64,000 bases of DNA, from the NCBI GenBank assembly GCA_018671175.1, contig JABHIE010000026.1, positions 53,354 through 117,353 of the forward strand. Direction: 5' to 3'. Shown one piece after another: positions 9,459-18,911 of this stretch (positions within the stretch are counted from its first letter, which is position 1; the number at the start of each line of letters is the position of its first letter). Made by a program: the position numbers and the translations under genes. This DNA is from Planctomycetota bacterium. Lineage in GTDB: Bacteria > Planctomycetota > UBA1135. The notes beneath the pieces are model-generated. The model ran no database searches. It saw nothing but the letters and a program-made list of their open reading frames with translations, and was not told where the DNA came from.

Positions 9459-11923
9459 TGCGTCAAGTCGCGAGCGATGGCGAGTTGCTCTCGTGCCAGA
9501 TCGCCATCGCCTGTCGCGCGGTAAAGCTTGACATAAGCAAAGGCCACCACAGCTCGCAAACCATCATCTTGAGCTAGATCGGCAGTTGCTTCTGCTTTGG
9601 TGAGCAGGGCATTGGCTTCATCCCAGTTTTGGGAATGGATGCTGAGTCTTGCCAGCGCAACATCAAATCGGCAACGATGGCTTTTTAGAATTGATTGGCC
9701 AAATTCTTCGAAATGAGGAGCAATACGCTTGGCCACGCGGTGGGCACGAGACAGCGAGCCATGACTGATATGGCGCTCAAGTTGCAGCAGGCCGAGTCGA
9801 GCGGCTGTTTTGTTGAGTGCGCCGCGGCTTGCGTGGAAAGCCAGCGAAGAATTTTTGCCAGGCCAGTCAAGCGCACTTGCCTCAAGGGCGTGGAAAACGG
9901 CACGATGGCATGCACGCTTGTCGGCGTCTTGCATGGTGGCATAAACGACTTGTTGCAGTTGCGGGCGCGCAAATCGATAAAGGACATTATTGACTCGCAG
10001 CCAGCCATCGGCACGCAGTCGACGAATCGTGCGTGCGACGCTCGTTTCAGCTCGCCCCAGTGCGGTCGCAAGAAGCGGAATGCGGATGGGTGGGCTGAAA
10101 AGAGAGGCCCATTGCAGCATCGCGCGTTTGGTCTCGCTCATCGTGGCGATTTCGTCGTCAAGTAACTCGGCTTGAGAGAATGAACTCGGCACCATGACCG
10201 CATCGCTCGTTGGGCGGAAGTCACCTGGGCGCCCAGAAATCTCGCCGTGGGATTTGAGGTAGCGCAAGAGGTCGTGCAGGTGGCCGGGCATCCCGAGGCT
10301 GCCGCGCGACAAATCAGTGCGCAGTGGGGGCTCGAGAGCGCCGTCTGCAAAAGAGAGATCGACGATTTTGCGGATGGCCGAGCGTTGCATATCGCGGATT
10401 GGTAGGGCGCGGCAGCCGTCGAATTGCATTAAAGCTTGCGCCGCCGCGGCACTTTCAGCGGAGAGATCGTCGCGCAGGCAAAGCAAAAAGAGAACAGGTA
10501 AATCGGGCTCTGTCTCAAGGATGTCAGCCAAGAACTGAATCGCGCCAGGGCCGACGAAGGAAAGGTCGTCGAGGCAGAGCACGAAAGGGCCCTCTGCGCC
10601 GAGCGCACGAAACCATGCGCGGAAAGCTTGCAAGCGAGTGCCGCGTGGGAGTGGAATGCCGCGAAGGATGTCAACCAGGTCACGGGCGTCGCTAGCCTTG
10701 AGCTCTTTATTGAGCCGCGAAATGACATTTTTATTAGGGCCCTCGTCAGGTGCCAGCCCAAGAGAGCGAGCCAAAGCGGTGCGCACCGCGCGAAAGGCGG
10801 ATGCGGTGGCCACACCAGCGCCCATGCATCGGCCGTAAAGAAACGGCGGTGCATCGGGGCGACGGCGCAAGACGGAACCAAACTCAAGAGCGAGTCGAGT
10901 CTTGCCGGAGGCCGTGGGGCCTTGCAGCAAAAAGGCGCGCGGAGATTGAGTGCGGACGACTTCATCGAAGACATCTTCGAGGCGGTCCATCTCGCGATCT
11001 CGGCCCGCGAACGGTAGGGAATCGCGATGAAGCAGGGGTATGCGTGGTGCAATCGGCGCGTGCTCGGCCCACCAATCACCTCTCTCGCCAGTTGTGAGGA
11101 CTTCAAGCAGCTCTGCGCTTGACGCAAAACGATCGTTTGGGTTTTCGGAAAGCAGCGTCATGACAACTTTGTCGAAAAATGCAGAAAGCCGTGGCTGAAT
11201 CGAGGACGGCTCACGAACCAAAGCGCGTTGTCGTGCGGCACGGATGCCCGGCGCTTCGTCGCCAAATGGGCGTGTGCCCGTGGCGCACTCGTAAAGCAAA
11301 ACGCCCAAAGAAAATAAATCGGCAGCTGCGCCAGGATGTTGCCCCGCAAGAACTTCGGGTGCGCAATAGGCGGGTGTGCCTGCGAACAGTGGCTGCTCGT
11401 CTTTAGATTGAGGCGTTGCGGCACGCACAAAACCTAAGTCAGCCAGCAATGCGCGGTCGTCGTCCCAGAGAACATTTTCGGGTTTGATGTCGAGATGGAC
11501 TAGGTTGCTTTCATGCAAAGCGCACAATGCGCCGCTGAGCTGGCGCGCCAAAGAGCGCAATGTCGGCTCAAGGGCTAAGCCAAAGGAGTCAAGCCAGCGG
11601 CGGATGCTGCGGCCCTTGAAATACTCGAGCACCAAATAAAGACGCACACCCTCAGCGCGCCGGACTTCCTCGACGGCATGGACGCGAAGCAATGCGGGGT
11701 GGCGCACTTGCATGCCCGCTCTTGCTTCGGACAAAAAGGCCTCGCGTGCCACTTCATCAACAAGGAGGCCGGGGTGAAGCATCTTGATGGCCACTTCGTC
11801 ACCGATTGCCAAAGAGCCAGATGCGGTCAAAACTTTTGCGCGATAAATCGTGCCGGTGTTACCGCGACCAGCCGTTTCGAGGAGTTCGAAGCGCTTGAGC
11901 TTTGGGAGGGATTCTTGGGGCAT
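9455..11923 (-). CDS. Ser/Thr protein kinase fused to an AAA-type ATPase (signalling protein)
   Basis: 822 residues. Residues 10-280 are a Hanks-type kinase: ATP-anchoring Lys47 in VAIK, catalytic loop HLDIKPEN with Asp145 and Asn150 (Leu replaces the usual Arg of HRD, so activation-loop control may differ), DLG at 162-164, and an APE at 188-190. From about 300 an AAA_16/STAND-like ATPase begins, with Walker A GPTASGKT at 335-342 and a Walker B-like LCLDDLSFVG. It continues into a winged-helix-like and helical repeat C-terminus that ends in TPR-like helices. No transmembrane helix is obvious, so it should be cytosolic. Such fusions resemble PknK/AcoK regulators, but no DNA-binding output domain is visible. 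Confidence 0.88.
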   Translation of the reverse strand: MPQESLPKLKRFELLETAGRGNTGTIYRAKVLTASGSLAIGDEVAIKMLHPGLLVDEVAREAFLSEARAGMQVRHPALLRVHAVEEVRRAEGVRLYLVLEYFKGRSIRRWLDSFGLALEPTLRSLARQLSGALCALHESNLVHLDIKPENVLWDDDRALLADLGFVRAATPQSKDEQPLFAGTPAYCAPEVLAGQHPGAAADLFSLGVLLYECATGTRPFGDEAPGIRAARQRALVREPSSIQPRLSAFFDKVVMTLLSENPNDRFASSAELLEVLTTGERGDWWAEHAPIAPRIPLLHRDSLPFAGRDREMDRLEDVFDEVVRTQSPRAFLLQGPTASGKTRLALEFGSVLRRRPDAPPFLYGRCMGAGVATASAFRAVRTALARSLGLAPDEGPNKNVISRLNKELKASDARDLVDILRGIPLPRGTRLQAFRAWFRALGAEGPFVLCLDDLSFVGPGAIQFLADILETEPDLPVLFLLCLRDDLSAESAAAAQALMQFDGCRALPIRDMQRSAIRKIVDLSFADGALEPPLRTDLSRGSLGMPGHLHDLLRYLKSHGEISGRPGDFRPTSDAVMVPSSFSQAELLDDEIATMSETKRAMLQWASLFSPPIRIPLLATALGRAETSVARTIRRLRADGWLRVNNVLYRFARPQLQQVVYATMQDADKRACHRAVFHALEASALDWPGKNSSLAFHASRGALNKTAARLGLLQLERHISHGSLSRAHRVAKRIAPHFEEFGQSILKSHRCRFDVALARLSIHSQNWDEANALLTKAEATADLAQDDGLRAVVAFAYVKLYRATGDGDLAREQLAIARDLTH

Positions 11924-11942
11924 TTTGGAGGCTTGGCGAGGT

Positions 11943-11957
11943 TAAAATCTTGCCGTG
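11943..11957 (+). promoter_or_regulatory. Possible -10 box for cysS with a near-leaderless start
   Basis: TAAAAT at 11943-11948 lies 6 nt before the GTG start of cysS at 11955. No good -35 is seen 16-17 nt further up. If used, the transcript would begin at or within a few bases of the start codon. Confidence 0.3.
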
Positions 11958-13379
11958 GAACCACGCTTCTATAACACTTTGTCGCGTCAACTAGAGACTT
12001 TTCAGCCCATTGAGGCCAAGAAGGCTCGCATGTACCACTGTGGCCCTACAGTTTACGCGCGCCCACATATCGGTAACTATCGCGCCTTCCTGTTTGCCGA
12101 CCTTTTGAGGCGTTTCCTTGAGCATTTGGGCTATGAGGTGCTTCAAGTCATGAATCTCACTGATGTCGGGCACTTAACCGATGACGCAGACGATGGCGAA
12201 GACAAGCTTCAGGCCCAAGCCGCACGAGATAAAATCGACCCTTGGGTTTTAGTCGAAAATATAAGCAAGCTTTTTTTTGCTGACCTAGATGCTCTTGGCG
12301 TTCAGCCCGCTCATCATTACCCGCGCGCCACGCAGCACATCGACGAAATGGTCGAGATGGTGCAAAAACTGATCGCATCCGGGCACGCGTATCGTGTGGG
12401 CGACAATGTATATTTTGATGTCCATTCCTACGCGCCTTACGGCAAGCTGTCGGGCAACAAGGTCGATGAGCTTGAGGCGGGTGCGCGTTTAGAGATCAAC
12501 ACTGAAAAACGGCATCCCGCCGACTTTGCTTTATGGAAGTCAGACCCTCATCACATCATGAAGTGGGATACGCCGTTTGGCGAGCATGGCTTCCCTGGCT
12601 GGCATATCGAGTGCTCGGCGATGTCGCGGAAGTATCTGGGCGACCATTTTGATATTCACACGGGCGGCGAAGACAATGTTTTCCCGCACCACGAATGCGA
12701 AATTGCGCAGTCGGTTTGCGCGACCGAAACGCCCTTTGTGAATCTCTGGATGCACACAAAATTCTTGCAGGTTGATGGGGGCAAGATGTCTAAATCACTC
12801 GGCAATGTTTACTCGCTTGACGACCTGGCCGAGCGAGGCGCCTCAGCACTTGATTTCCGTTTTTTGATTTTGAGGGCGCATTACCGGGGCTCGGTAAATT
12901 TTACATTTGAAGCTTTGACGGCCGCTGTTGAGTCGCGTCGCAACTTGCACGACTTCCGTGGGCGTTTGTCCGCTGCAGCAGGTGACACTGAAGCGCCGGC
13001 GCTTGAATCGGGTGCTGTCTTTGAGGCTCAGCAGAGTTTCATGAGTGCGCTATGCGATGACCTAAATACATCTGCCGCGCTGGCGAGTATCTTCTCGTTA
13101 CGCACTCACTTCTTGAAAGAGGGTTTGAGTGCCGCTGATGCGGCCGCTGCATTGCACTTCCTTGATCACACCGTTGATTCAATTCTTGGTATCTTCGGCA
13201 ACACTACTGGCGACACAGATGAACTGCGTGACGGCGATGTTGAGGCCCTTTTGCTTGAGCGCACTCAGGCCCGCGCAGACAAGAATTGGGCGCGTGCGGA
13301 TGCCATCCGTGATGAGCTGGCTAGTGCGAAAATTGTGCTGGAAGATGGCCCCGATGGCCTGCACTGGCACCGCGCTTAA
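11955..13379 (+). CDS. cysS: Cysteinyl-tRNA synthetase
   Basis: 474-residue class I synthetase that charges tRNA-Cys. The HIGH motif is HIGN at residues 38-41, preceded by the zinc-site cysteine in YHCGPTVY. The KMSKS motif is intact at 277-281. Further zinc ligands are visible in WHIECSAMS and in the [13 protein letters not shown] segment. Length is typical (E. coli 461). The start is GTG with no Shine-Dalgarno, only 31 nt from the divergent kinase gene. The stop codon shares a TTAA palindrome with the stop of the convergent trmH-like gene. Confidence 0.97.
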   Translation: MEPRFYNTLSRQLETFQPIEAKKARMYHCGPTVYARPHIGNYRAFLFADLLRRFLEHLGYEVLQVMNLTDVGHLTDDADDGEDKLQAQAARDKIDPWVLVENISKLFFADLDALGVQPAHHYPRATQHIDEMVEMVQKLIASGHAYRVGDNVYFDVHSYAPYGKLSGNKVDELEAGARLEINTEKRHPADFALWKSDPHHIMKWDTPFGEHGFPGWHIECSAMSRKYLGDHFDIHTGGEDNVFPHHECEIAQSVCATETPFVNLWMHTKFLQVDGGKMSKSLGNVYSLDDLAERGASALDFRFLILRAHYRGSVNFTFEALTAAVESRRNLHDFRGRLSAAAGDTEAPALESGAVFEAQQSFMSALCDDLNTSAALASIFSLRTHFLKEGLSAADAAAALHFLDHTVDSILGIFGNTTGDTDELRDGDVEALLLERTQARADKNWARADAIRDELASAKIVLEDGPDGLHWHRA

Positions 13380-14173
13380 GATTCGTCTTGCGTGTCGGGT
13401 TTAGGGCCGCGATACCAATCTTCGAGCCCACGCACCAAAATGTTGCGTGCTGATTTTTTACGGATGCGTGGCCGGCGGCTTTCTTCGGTGGGGCGCACAT
13501 CTTGAAAAGGCACGGGTGGGTTGTCGAGATAGGTCGCGTTTAGGTCGCGAGTTTCTTCGTTTTTACCGAGTTTTTCGTACCAGTCTTTGCGCAAAACAGC
13601 TTTTTCGTCTTCGCTTAAATCACCTTCTTGCAAGAGGGCGTCGCGTAGGCGTTGCAGCAGCAAGGCTGTCGCAACGCTCAAGTTGTAAGACTGTGTGAAG
13701 CCAAGCATCGGCAGCATGACTTTGCGATCTGCCGCGTCAAGAATTTCATCGGAAACGCCGTCTGATTCGCGACCGACCACAATGGCGAGTTTGTCGGGAA
13801 GGGCTTCGTCATCGGATAGCCCAGCGCGATGGGGAGTGAGCGGTCGTGAATCGTTGTCGAGGCAGCTTGCCCAAATGGCCCAGCCATCTGCTCGTAAAGC
13901 CGCAAGACAAGCCGTGCTGTCAGCAAAACTGCGCAGGCTTAACCAGCGAAGAGAACCCTTGTTAATCGACCGCGCGCTGCGCCCTGTCTTGACGAGCCCG
14001 ATTTCGTTGTCGATTGCCCAGACATGCTGAATGCCCATCGCTTCGGCTGTGCGGAAGACGGCCTGTAAATTCCAGTCGTCGCTGCAACGCTCAACGACGA
14101 GCAGCAAGCGCCCAGTGCGGCGTGCCAGAACCGCTTCTGCGCGGCGCAATCGACGAGGAGCGTCTTGCGCCAA
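13376..14173 (-). CDS. tRNA/rRNA 2'-O-methyltransferase, SpoU/TrmH family
   Basis: 265 residues with a SPOUT-fold core. Motif 1 is in ERCSDDWNLQAVFRTAEAMG, motif 2 in IVVGRESDGVSDEI, and motif 3 in LPMLGFTQSYNLSVATALLL, which carries the conserved SAM-knot asparagine. The enzyme uses SAM to 2'-O-methylate a ribose in tRNA or rRNA; TrmH (Gm18 of tRNA) is the closest guess. A C-terminal extension of about 70 residues rich in Arg/Lys (RRPRIRKKSARN) may bind RNA. The start is TTG at 14173, 3 nt after the rbfA stop, so it is the last gene of the nusA operon. Confidence 0.85.
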   Translation of the reverse strand: MAQDAPRRLRRAEAVLARRTGRLLLVVERCSDDWNLQAVFRTAEAMGIQHVWAIDNEIGLVKTGRSARSINKGSLRWLSLRSFADSTACLAALRADGWAIWASCLDNDSRPLTPHRAGLSDDEALPDKLAIVVGRESDGVSDEILDAADRKVMLPMLGFTQSYNLSVATALLLQRLRDALLQEGDLSEDEKAVLRKDWYEKLGKNEETRDLNATYLDNPPVPFQDVRPTEESRRPRIRKKSARNILVRGLEDWYRGPKPDTQDES

Positions 14174-14176
14174 GGG

Positions 14177-14578
14177 TTAAGCCTCGGTTTGAGGGCCTTG
14201 AGACTCGTCAGAATCAGAGTCGACTTCTGCGGGCTCACCCTTTTTAGCGTCGATCAATAGTTGCTCAATCAAAGCCACGCGCTCGGCACCGAGGTCGTAT
14301 TGAAAGTCGAGCCGCGGCGCAGATCGGATGTCAATCTCATGAGCAATCTGCGTGCGCAAAAACCCCGCTGCATGATCGAGCATGTGCTGCGTTTTTGATC
14401 GCGCACCTGACTCAAGAGTCGTGTAGCGAATCTCGGCAATCGACAAATCTTGATTGATGTCGACGCCCGTAATCGTAACGAAAGACGCGCGAGGGTCTTT
14501 CATTTCGTAAATCAGCAAGTGGGAAATACGCTGCTGAATCGCTCTCGCGAGTTGCTTTCGGCGGCGGTCAGAGGCCAT
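14177..14578 (-). CDS. rbfA: Ribosome-binding factor A
   Basis: 133-residue KH-like 30S maturation factor that helps 16S 5'-end processing and cold adaptation. The N-terminal basic RRRKQLARAIQQRIS, the DPRASFVTITGVDINQDLS strand-turn-strand and the LRTQIAHEIDIRSAPRLDF segment match RbfA. The tail after residue 115 is acidic (DSDSDESQG). It lies 8 nt after infB in the usual nusA-infB-rbfA order. Confidence 0.95.
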   Translation of the reverse strand: MASDRRRKQLARAIQQRISHLLIYEMKDPRASFVTITGVDINQDLSIAEIRYTTLESGARSKTQHMLDHAAGFLRTQIAHEIDIRSAPRLDFQYDLGAERVALIEQLLIDAKKGEPAEVDSDSDESQGPQTEA

Positions 14579-14586
14579 GGCTTGCT

Positions 14587-17331
14587 CTAAGAATTAGAGG
14601 CCGTGGCCTTTTCGCTCTTGTCGAGTGAAGCCAGCTGAGCGTCTTCGAGGGTACGCGCAATCTCGACCATTTCGATGGCTTCGATTGTGTCGCCCGCAAG
14701 AATTTCGCTGAAATCAACCAACTTGACACCACACTCGTTGCCCTCTTTGACTTCGCGGACATCGTCTTTGAAGTGGCGCAGAGAATCGACGGGTGTTTCG
14801 ATGACGACTTTGCCATCGCGGATGACTCGTGCTCGGCAAGACCGTTTGATGAACCCACTCAAGACGCGAGAGCCAGCAATCGTGCCCCAACGGGATGAAG
14901 TGAAGACTTCAAGAACCTCAAGTTGACCGACAACCTTTTCAATCTTGTCAGGTGTGAGGAGGCCAGCAACGGCTTTTGCGACATCGTCGACAACATCGTA
15001 GATGACCTCGTATTGACGAATTTCAACGCCCACGCGCTCGGCCTCTTTGCGTGCCTTGCCCTCTGGCTTAACATTGAAAGCAATCACGATTGCGTCAGCT
15101 GTAGACGCCAGCTGAATGTCAGTCAAAGAAACACCGCCCACGCCTTGGTGGACTATCTCGACAATGACTTCATCGGAAGACATTTCTTTCAGCGTATTGA
15201 CTAGAACCTCGGCTGAACCTTGGACATCAGTCTTGACGACGAAACGCAGCTTTTCAGTAACCGACTCGTCAAGTTTCTCGAACAAGTTGGAAAGAGTGAC
15301 GCCGCCTTTGCTTGCGCGCTCAAGCTCAGTGCGATGCAGGAGTCGCTTTTCAGCAACGGCCTTGGCCGCTTTGAGGTCTTTGAGTGCGTAGAGCTTTTCG
15401 CCAATGGATGGCAAACTATCGAGACCCAAGACCTCGACAGGAGTGGACGGGCCCGCCTCTTTGCAAGGCTTGCCATTGTGGTCAAACAGCAAACGAATTT
15501 TGCCGAAAGTATGCCCGACCAAAACCACATCTTTAGGCTTGAGCGTGCCATCTTGAATCAGGACATGAGCCACTTTGCCCTTGCCTGTTTCGACCTTAGC
15601 CTCAAGTACGGTGCCGATTGCATCGCCTTTAGCATGAGCGGTGAGATTCATGACCTCGGCCTCAAGCAAGATGCGCTCAAGGAGGGCGTCGATGCCCTGT
15701 TTCTTAAGTGCACTGACTTCAACGATACCTGTTTCGCCACCCCAGTCTTCGGCTTGCAGGCCTTGGGTTGCGAGCTCAGCTTTAACCTTTTCAGGGTTTG
15801 CGCCCACAGTGTCGCATTTGTTGAGTGCGACGACTACAGGGGTTTTCGCCTCGCGTGCGTGGTTAATAGCCTCAAGAGTTTGCGGCTTGATGCCGTCGTC
15901 GGCCGCCACTACAAGCACAACAATGTCGGTCGTTTGTGCACCACGAGCACGCATCGCCGAGAAGGCAGCGTGACCAGGTGTATCAAGGATTGTTACTTCG
16001 CGGCCGTCAGCAAGCTCGGCAACATAAGCGCCAATATGCTGGGTGATACCGCCAGCTTCTTTTGCTGCAATACGCGTGGAGCGAATGGCGTCGATGAGGG
16101 AGGTCTTGCCGTGGTCAACATGACCCAAGAAAGCGATCACTGGTCGGCGAGGTTTGAGACTTGTCTCGTCGACCTGGTGTCGGCCGGCAAGAATCTCTTC
16201 CATGAGCTCAGCCTCGATGTCGGTCTCTTCTTTGATGCTGATGCCGATTTCATATTCGTCGGCGAGCAGCTCAAGAGTATCGCTATCGATGACTTGGTTG
16301 ATCGTCGCCATAATGTCGAGATCAAACAACTGACGCAAAATATCGCCCGATGGGATACCTGTGGCGAGCGAGAAGCTCTTAACCGTAACAGGCATTTCAA
16401 GGACGACATCGCCTTTGCGATCAACCGTAGAAACATGTTTTGGACGGTGCTTTCCGCGCCGACGGTCTCGCTGGGCATCACGCTGCTTTGAGCGTTGGTC
16501 GCGGCGCCGAGCAGATTCGCGGTCGCGGATGTCTGTAAAAGTGCTGCCCTTTTTCTTGCCCGCAATTTGCGACTTGGCTAAACCAAGTGCCGCAAGATCA
16601 ATCTTGCCAAGCTTGGTGGCCGATCTCTTCGCAGGTTTAGGAACAGGCCCTTTCGGATCTTTTGGCTTTGCAACCTTTTTGGCTTGGACGGTCTTCTCGC
16701 CAGGCTTTCCGGTTTGGGCCGGAGCGTCTGAAGGGGCTTTGGCAGCGGCTTCAGCTTTTGGCTCAGCAGGCGTTTCAGGGGCCGCAGTGACTTCCGTGAC
16801 CACTTCAGCATTAACTTCATCGACATCGGTTACAGCGGCGACTTCATCGACATCGGTTACAGCGGCGAGTTCATTAGGCTTAACCTCAGCTTTGACTTCG
16901 GCGCTGTCTTCTGGAGTTTCAATCGTAGTGGTCTCAGCAGGAGGCTCAACTGCGATTTCGGGCTCAACGGCCTCAGGCTCTTCAATCTCAGCAGTCGGCA
17001 CTTCCGCAATTTCTTCGGCAGGTGCCTCTTCATCCTTTTCGTCTTCTTCGGCGCTTGCGGCCTCAGTCGCAGTTGCGGCAGCAGTCATTAGCTCGTCCCA
17101 GCTCATGGCGTCGCCACTTGCTGCAGAATCACCAGACTTTTCGGCGACCGCGTCGGGGTCTTCGATGATGCCGCCTTGCATGAGGCGCATTTCAATGATG
17201 GGGATGTCCCACTCTTCAAGCGAGGCTTGATAGGAGGTGACGGGGAAGCCGATGCTGGCTAAATGCTTCACGAACTCGGCAGATTTAATGCCGTGTTTCT
17301 TTGCTAGCGTGTGGACCTTGATCTTGCTCAA
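14587..17331 (-). CDS. infB: Translation initiation factor IF-2
   Basis: 914-residue GTPase that places initiator fMet-tRNA on the 30S subunit. The N-terminal 50 residues form an IF2_N module, followed by a long low-complexity acidic then Pro/Lys-rich linker (about 60-300) and a second IF2_N-like region. The G domain begins near residue 400 with G1 GHVDHGKT, then DTPGH and NKCD, followed by the OB domains and the C-terminal fMet-binding domain. The linker contains a 27-nt tandem duplication (see repeat). It lies between nusA (3 nt upstream) and rbfA (8 nt downstream). A long antisense open frame of about 420 codons inside the gene is a composition artefact. Confidence 0.97.
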   Translation of the reverse strand: MSKIKVHTLAKKHGIKSAEFVKHLASIGFPVTSYQASLEEWDIPIIEMRLMQGGIIEDPDAVAEKSGDSAASGDAMSWDELMTAAATATEAASAEEDEKDEEAPAEEIAEVPTAEIEEPEAVEPEIAVEPPAETTTIETPEDSAEVKAEVKPNELAAVTDVDEVAAVTDVDEVNAEVVTEVTAAPETPAEPKAEAAAKAPSDAPAQTGKPGEKTVQAKKVAKPKDPKGPVPKPAKRSATKLGKIDLAALGLAKSQIAGKKKGSTFTDIRDRESARRRDQRSKQRDAQRDRRRGKHRPKHVSTVDRKGDVVLEMPVTVKSFSLATGIPSGDILRQLFDLDIMATINQVIDSDTLELLADEYEIGISIKEETDIEAELMEEILAGRHQVDETSLKPRRPVIAFLGHVDHGKTSLIDAIRSTRIAAKEAGGITQHIGAYVAELADGREVTILDTPGHAAFSAMRARGAQTTDIVVLVVAADDGIKPQTLEAINHAREAKTPVVVALNKCDTVGANPEKVKAELATQGLQAEDWGGETGIVEVSALKKQGIDALLERILLEAEVMNLTAHAKGDAIGTVLEAKVETGKGKVAHVLIQDGTLKPKDVVLVGHTFGKIRLLFDHNGKPCKEAGPSTPVEVLGLDSLPSIGEKLYALKDLKAAKAVAEKRLLHRTELERASKGGVTLSNLFEKLDESVTEKLRFVVKTDVQGSAEVLVNTLKEMSSDEVIVEIVHQGVGGVSLTDIQLASTADAIVIAFNVKPEGKARKEAERVGVEIRQYEVIYDVVDDVAKAVAGLLTPDKIEKVVGQLEVLEVFTSSRWGTIAGSRVLSGFIKRSCRARVIRDGKVVIETPVDSLRHFKDDVREVKEGNECGVKLVDFSEILAGDTIEAIEMVEIARTLEDAQLASLDKSEKATASNS
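16814..16867. repeat. Two perfect 27-nt tandem units inside infB
   Basis: The unit ACTTCATCGACATCGGTTAC plus AGCGGCG occurs twice head to tail at 16814-16840 and 16841-16867 without mismatch. On the coding strand each unit encodes nine residues of the pattern V-T-D-V-D-E-V-x-A in the disordered IF-2 linker. The exact identity points to a recent slippage or unequal-exchange duplication that keeps the frame. Confidence 0.9.
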
Positions 17332-17334
17332 GTG

Positions 17335-18408
17335 TTAGGCCTCCTGCTCAGGTTGTGGCTCAGGGGTGGATTCAACGACGGGGGTTTCAGGCTCGTCTTG
17401 CTCGACCAAATCATCGGTGCCGCCTTCATCGGCAAGCAGACCGGCTTCGTATTCAGCAGGAGTCTTGATGTCGAGGCTCCAGCCAACAATCTCAGAGGCG
17501 AGACGCACATTGCGACCGCCAACACCAATCGCTAGAGGCTTTTGGTCATCGGAGACGAGGACAAAACAGGAATTGTTGTCGACATCAGGAAAAACATGCT
17601 CAGGCTGAATTTCTTTTGCGGGCTTGAGTGAGTTGACGACCAACTGCTCAAGCGAATCGGACCACTCGATGATGTCGAGCCGCTCTTGGCCAAGCTCATC
17701 ATTAATGTTGCGGATACGAGTGCCGCGCACGCCGAGACAGGCGCCAATGCAATCGACACGCTCGTCAAGAGAATAAACAGCAACTTTTGAGCGATAGCCT
17801 GGGTCGCGTGCAACTTTCATGACCTTGATGACGCCTTCGGCGATCTCAGGGATTTCAGTTTCGAAAAGCTGACGCACAAATTCAGGGTCTTTGCGGGAAA
17901 CAATTGTGACCACGCGCGAGCCCTCTTTGCGGACCTCTTTAATCAAGACGCGCAAACGGTCGCCATTATGGAGGCGCTCAGAATGCACGCGCTCGCTGCG
18001 GGGGAGGAGTGCCTCGGCGCGGTTGCTGAGTTGGACGATGACATTGGGACCCTCAAGTTTGTGAACTCGTGCGGATACCACTTTGCCAACTTGATCAGCA
18101 AACTCTTCGTAAACCTTGTCGCGCTCGGCCTCGCGGATTTTTTGCAGGAAAACCTGCTTAACCGTTTGAGCCGCTATGCGCCCCAAAGCCTCGGCGGAAG
18201 GCATTTCCATTTCGCCGGTGGGCCCTTGCATGAAGATTTGACCACTCTTGCGATCAATGGTGATGTCGAAGCCTTCTTCAACGCCCATCTTTTTACGCGT
18301 GGCCATACTGAGGGCTTCCTCGAGGGCGTGAAAGAGGATGTCACGCTCAACATTACGCTCGCGCTGGATCATGTCGATCATGCGCAGTACATCTTGTTTT
18401 TTCAGCAT
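17335..18408 (-). CDS. nusA: Transcription termination/antitermination factor NusA
   Basis: 357 residues with the order NusA N-terminal domain (binds RNA polymerase), S1 domain (VGKVVSARVHKLEGPNVIVQL, about residues 130-200) and two KH domains (GACLGVRGTRIRNINDELGQE and GVGGRNVRLASEIVGW). It stops shortly after KH2 with an acidic Glu/Pro tail and lacks the two C-terminal repeats of E. coli NusA (495 residues), as in many non-proteobacteria. It heads the nusA-infB-rbfA-trmH operon; rimP, ylxR and truB, often found here, are absent from this locus. Confidence 0.95.
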   Translation of the reverse strand: MLKKQDVLRMIDMIQRERNVERDILFHALEEALSMATRKKMGVEEGFDITIDRKSGQIFMQGPTGEMEMPSAEALGRIAAQTVKQVFLQKIREAERDKVYEEFADQVGKVVSARVHKLEGPNVIVQLSNRAEALLPRSERVHSERLHNGDRLRVLIKEVRKEGSRVVTIVSRKDPEFVRQLFETEIPEIAEGVIKVMKVARDPGYRSKVAVYSLDERVDCIGACLGVRGTRIRNINDELGQERLDIIEWSDSLEQLVVNSLKPAKEIQPEHVFPDVDNNSCFVLVSDDQKPLAIGVGGRNVRLASEIVGWSLDIKTPAEYEAGLLADEGGTDDLVEQDEPETPVVESTPEPQPEQEA

Positions 18409-18474
18409 TTTTTTATTTTGGGTCGAATCGGTTGAGGAAGATTTCGGCGGAAAAAAAGGCGCAGAGCTAAAACT

Positions 18475-18570
18475 CTACACCTTAGGTCTCTGCGTCTTGC
18501 GCAGGGCTCCGTCGAAAAGAACTGTCTGTTGCCACCCATTCACAGGCCGAGGCTTGCGTTTGGGGGGCAT
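18475..18570 (-). other. Small basic ORF of 31 codons upstream of nusA (uncertain)
   Basis: An ATG at 18570 opens a 31-codon frame on the nusA strand whose product is strongly basic (starts MPPKRKPRP, ends RKTQRPKV). It lies 66 nt before nusA and abuts a candidate -10 box, so that promoter would start inside it. It could be a small conserved protein, a leader peptide or chance. I do not recognise it. Confidence 0.2.
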
Positions 18571-18598
18571 ATGATAACACTTAATCCTGTAACGGCAA
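18571..18598 (-). promoter_or_regulatory. Candidate promoter for the nusA operon
   Basis: On the minus strand TTGCCG (18598-18593) and TATCAT (18576-18571) are separated by 16 nt, the same spacing as the rrn and tRNA promoters in this window. The predicted start of transcription leaves a leader of about 155 nt before nusA. Confidence 0.4.
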
Positions 18599-18611
18599 GC
18601 GATTCCAAGGG

Positions 18612-18648
18612 GTGAATTCTCCAAGGAATGCCTTAGAATCATGGCGTG
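18612..18648 (+). promoter_or_regulatory. Candidate promoter for thiS-thiG giving a leaderless mRNA
   Basis: TAGAAT at 18634-18639 is identical to the -10 of rrn P1 and of the initiator tRNA promoter. The hexamer 16 nt upstream, GTGAAT at 18612-18617, keeps only the TGA core of the -35. The GTG start of thiS follows 6 nt after the -10, where transcription itself should begin. No thiamine-pyrophosphate riboswitch is visible. Confidence 0.4.
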
Positions 18649-18882
18649 ACTGATTCTTCCTCGCCTGAAACGCCCGAACCCCAAATCTTGTGGGTGAATG
18701 GCCAATCCCGCCCATGGCGTGAAGGTCAAACTTTGGCGCATTTACTCAACGAAATGGCGGTCTCCATGGTGGGGGCGGCAGTCGAGCGCAACGAGGAAGT
18801 CATCCGCCGGGGTCAGCATGAGACTTGTGTTTTGCAAGCTGGTGATCGGCTTGAGATCGTCCGACTCGTGGGCGGCGGTTGA
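18646..18882 (+). CDS. thiS: Sulfur carrier protein ThiS
   Basis: 78-residue ubiquitin-like protein that carries the sulfur, as a C-terminal thiocarboxylate, for making the thiazole of thiamine. The C-terminus ends LVGGG, giving the Gly-Gly end that is adenylated. There is a roughly 12-residue Ser/Pro-rich N-terminal tail before the usual fold ([20 protein letters not shown]). The start is GTG. The gene sits 29 nt before the preferred thiG start; its TGA overlaps an alternative upstream thiG start. No thiF is nearby. Confidence 0.9.
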   Translation: MTDSSSPETPEPQILWVNGQSRPWREGQTLAHLLNEMAVSMVGAAVERNEEVIRRGQHETCVLQAGDRLEIVRLVGGG

Positions 18883-18911
18883 GAGCGTGTTCCGTAACTA
18901 CTGTAAATAAA

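Noticed and set aside
15220..16491. Plus-strand open frame of about 420 codons
   Set aside because: It is antisense to infB, whose G domain is unmistakable on the other strand; the length results from codon composition.
16361..17230. Plus-strand open frame of about 290 codons, Ser/Ala-rich
   Set aside because: Antisense to the low-complexity acidic linker of infB; no family features.
18409..18645. Thiamine (TPP) riboswitch upstream of thiS
   Set aside because: No THI-box pattern (CUGAGA ... ACCUGAUC-like) is seen and the -10 lies 6 nt before the start.
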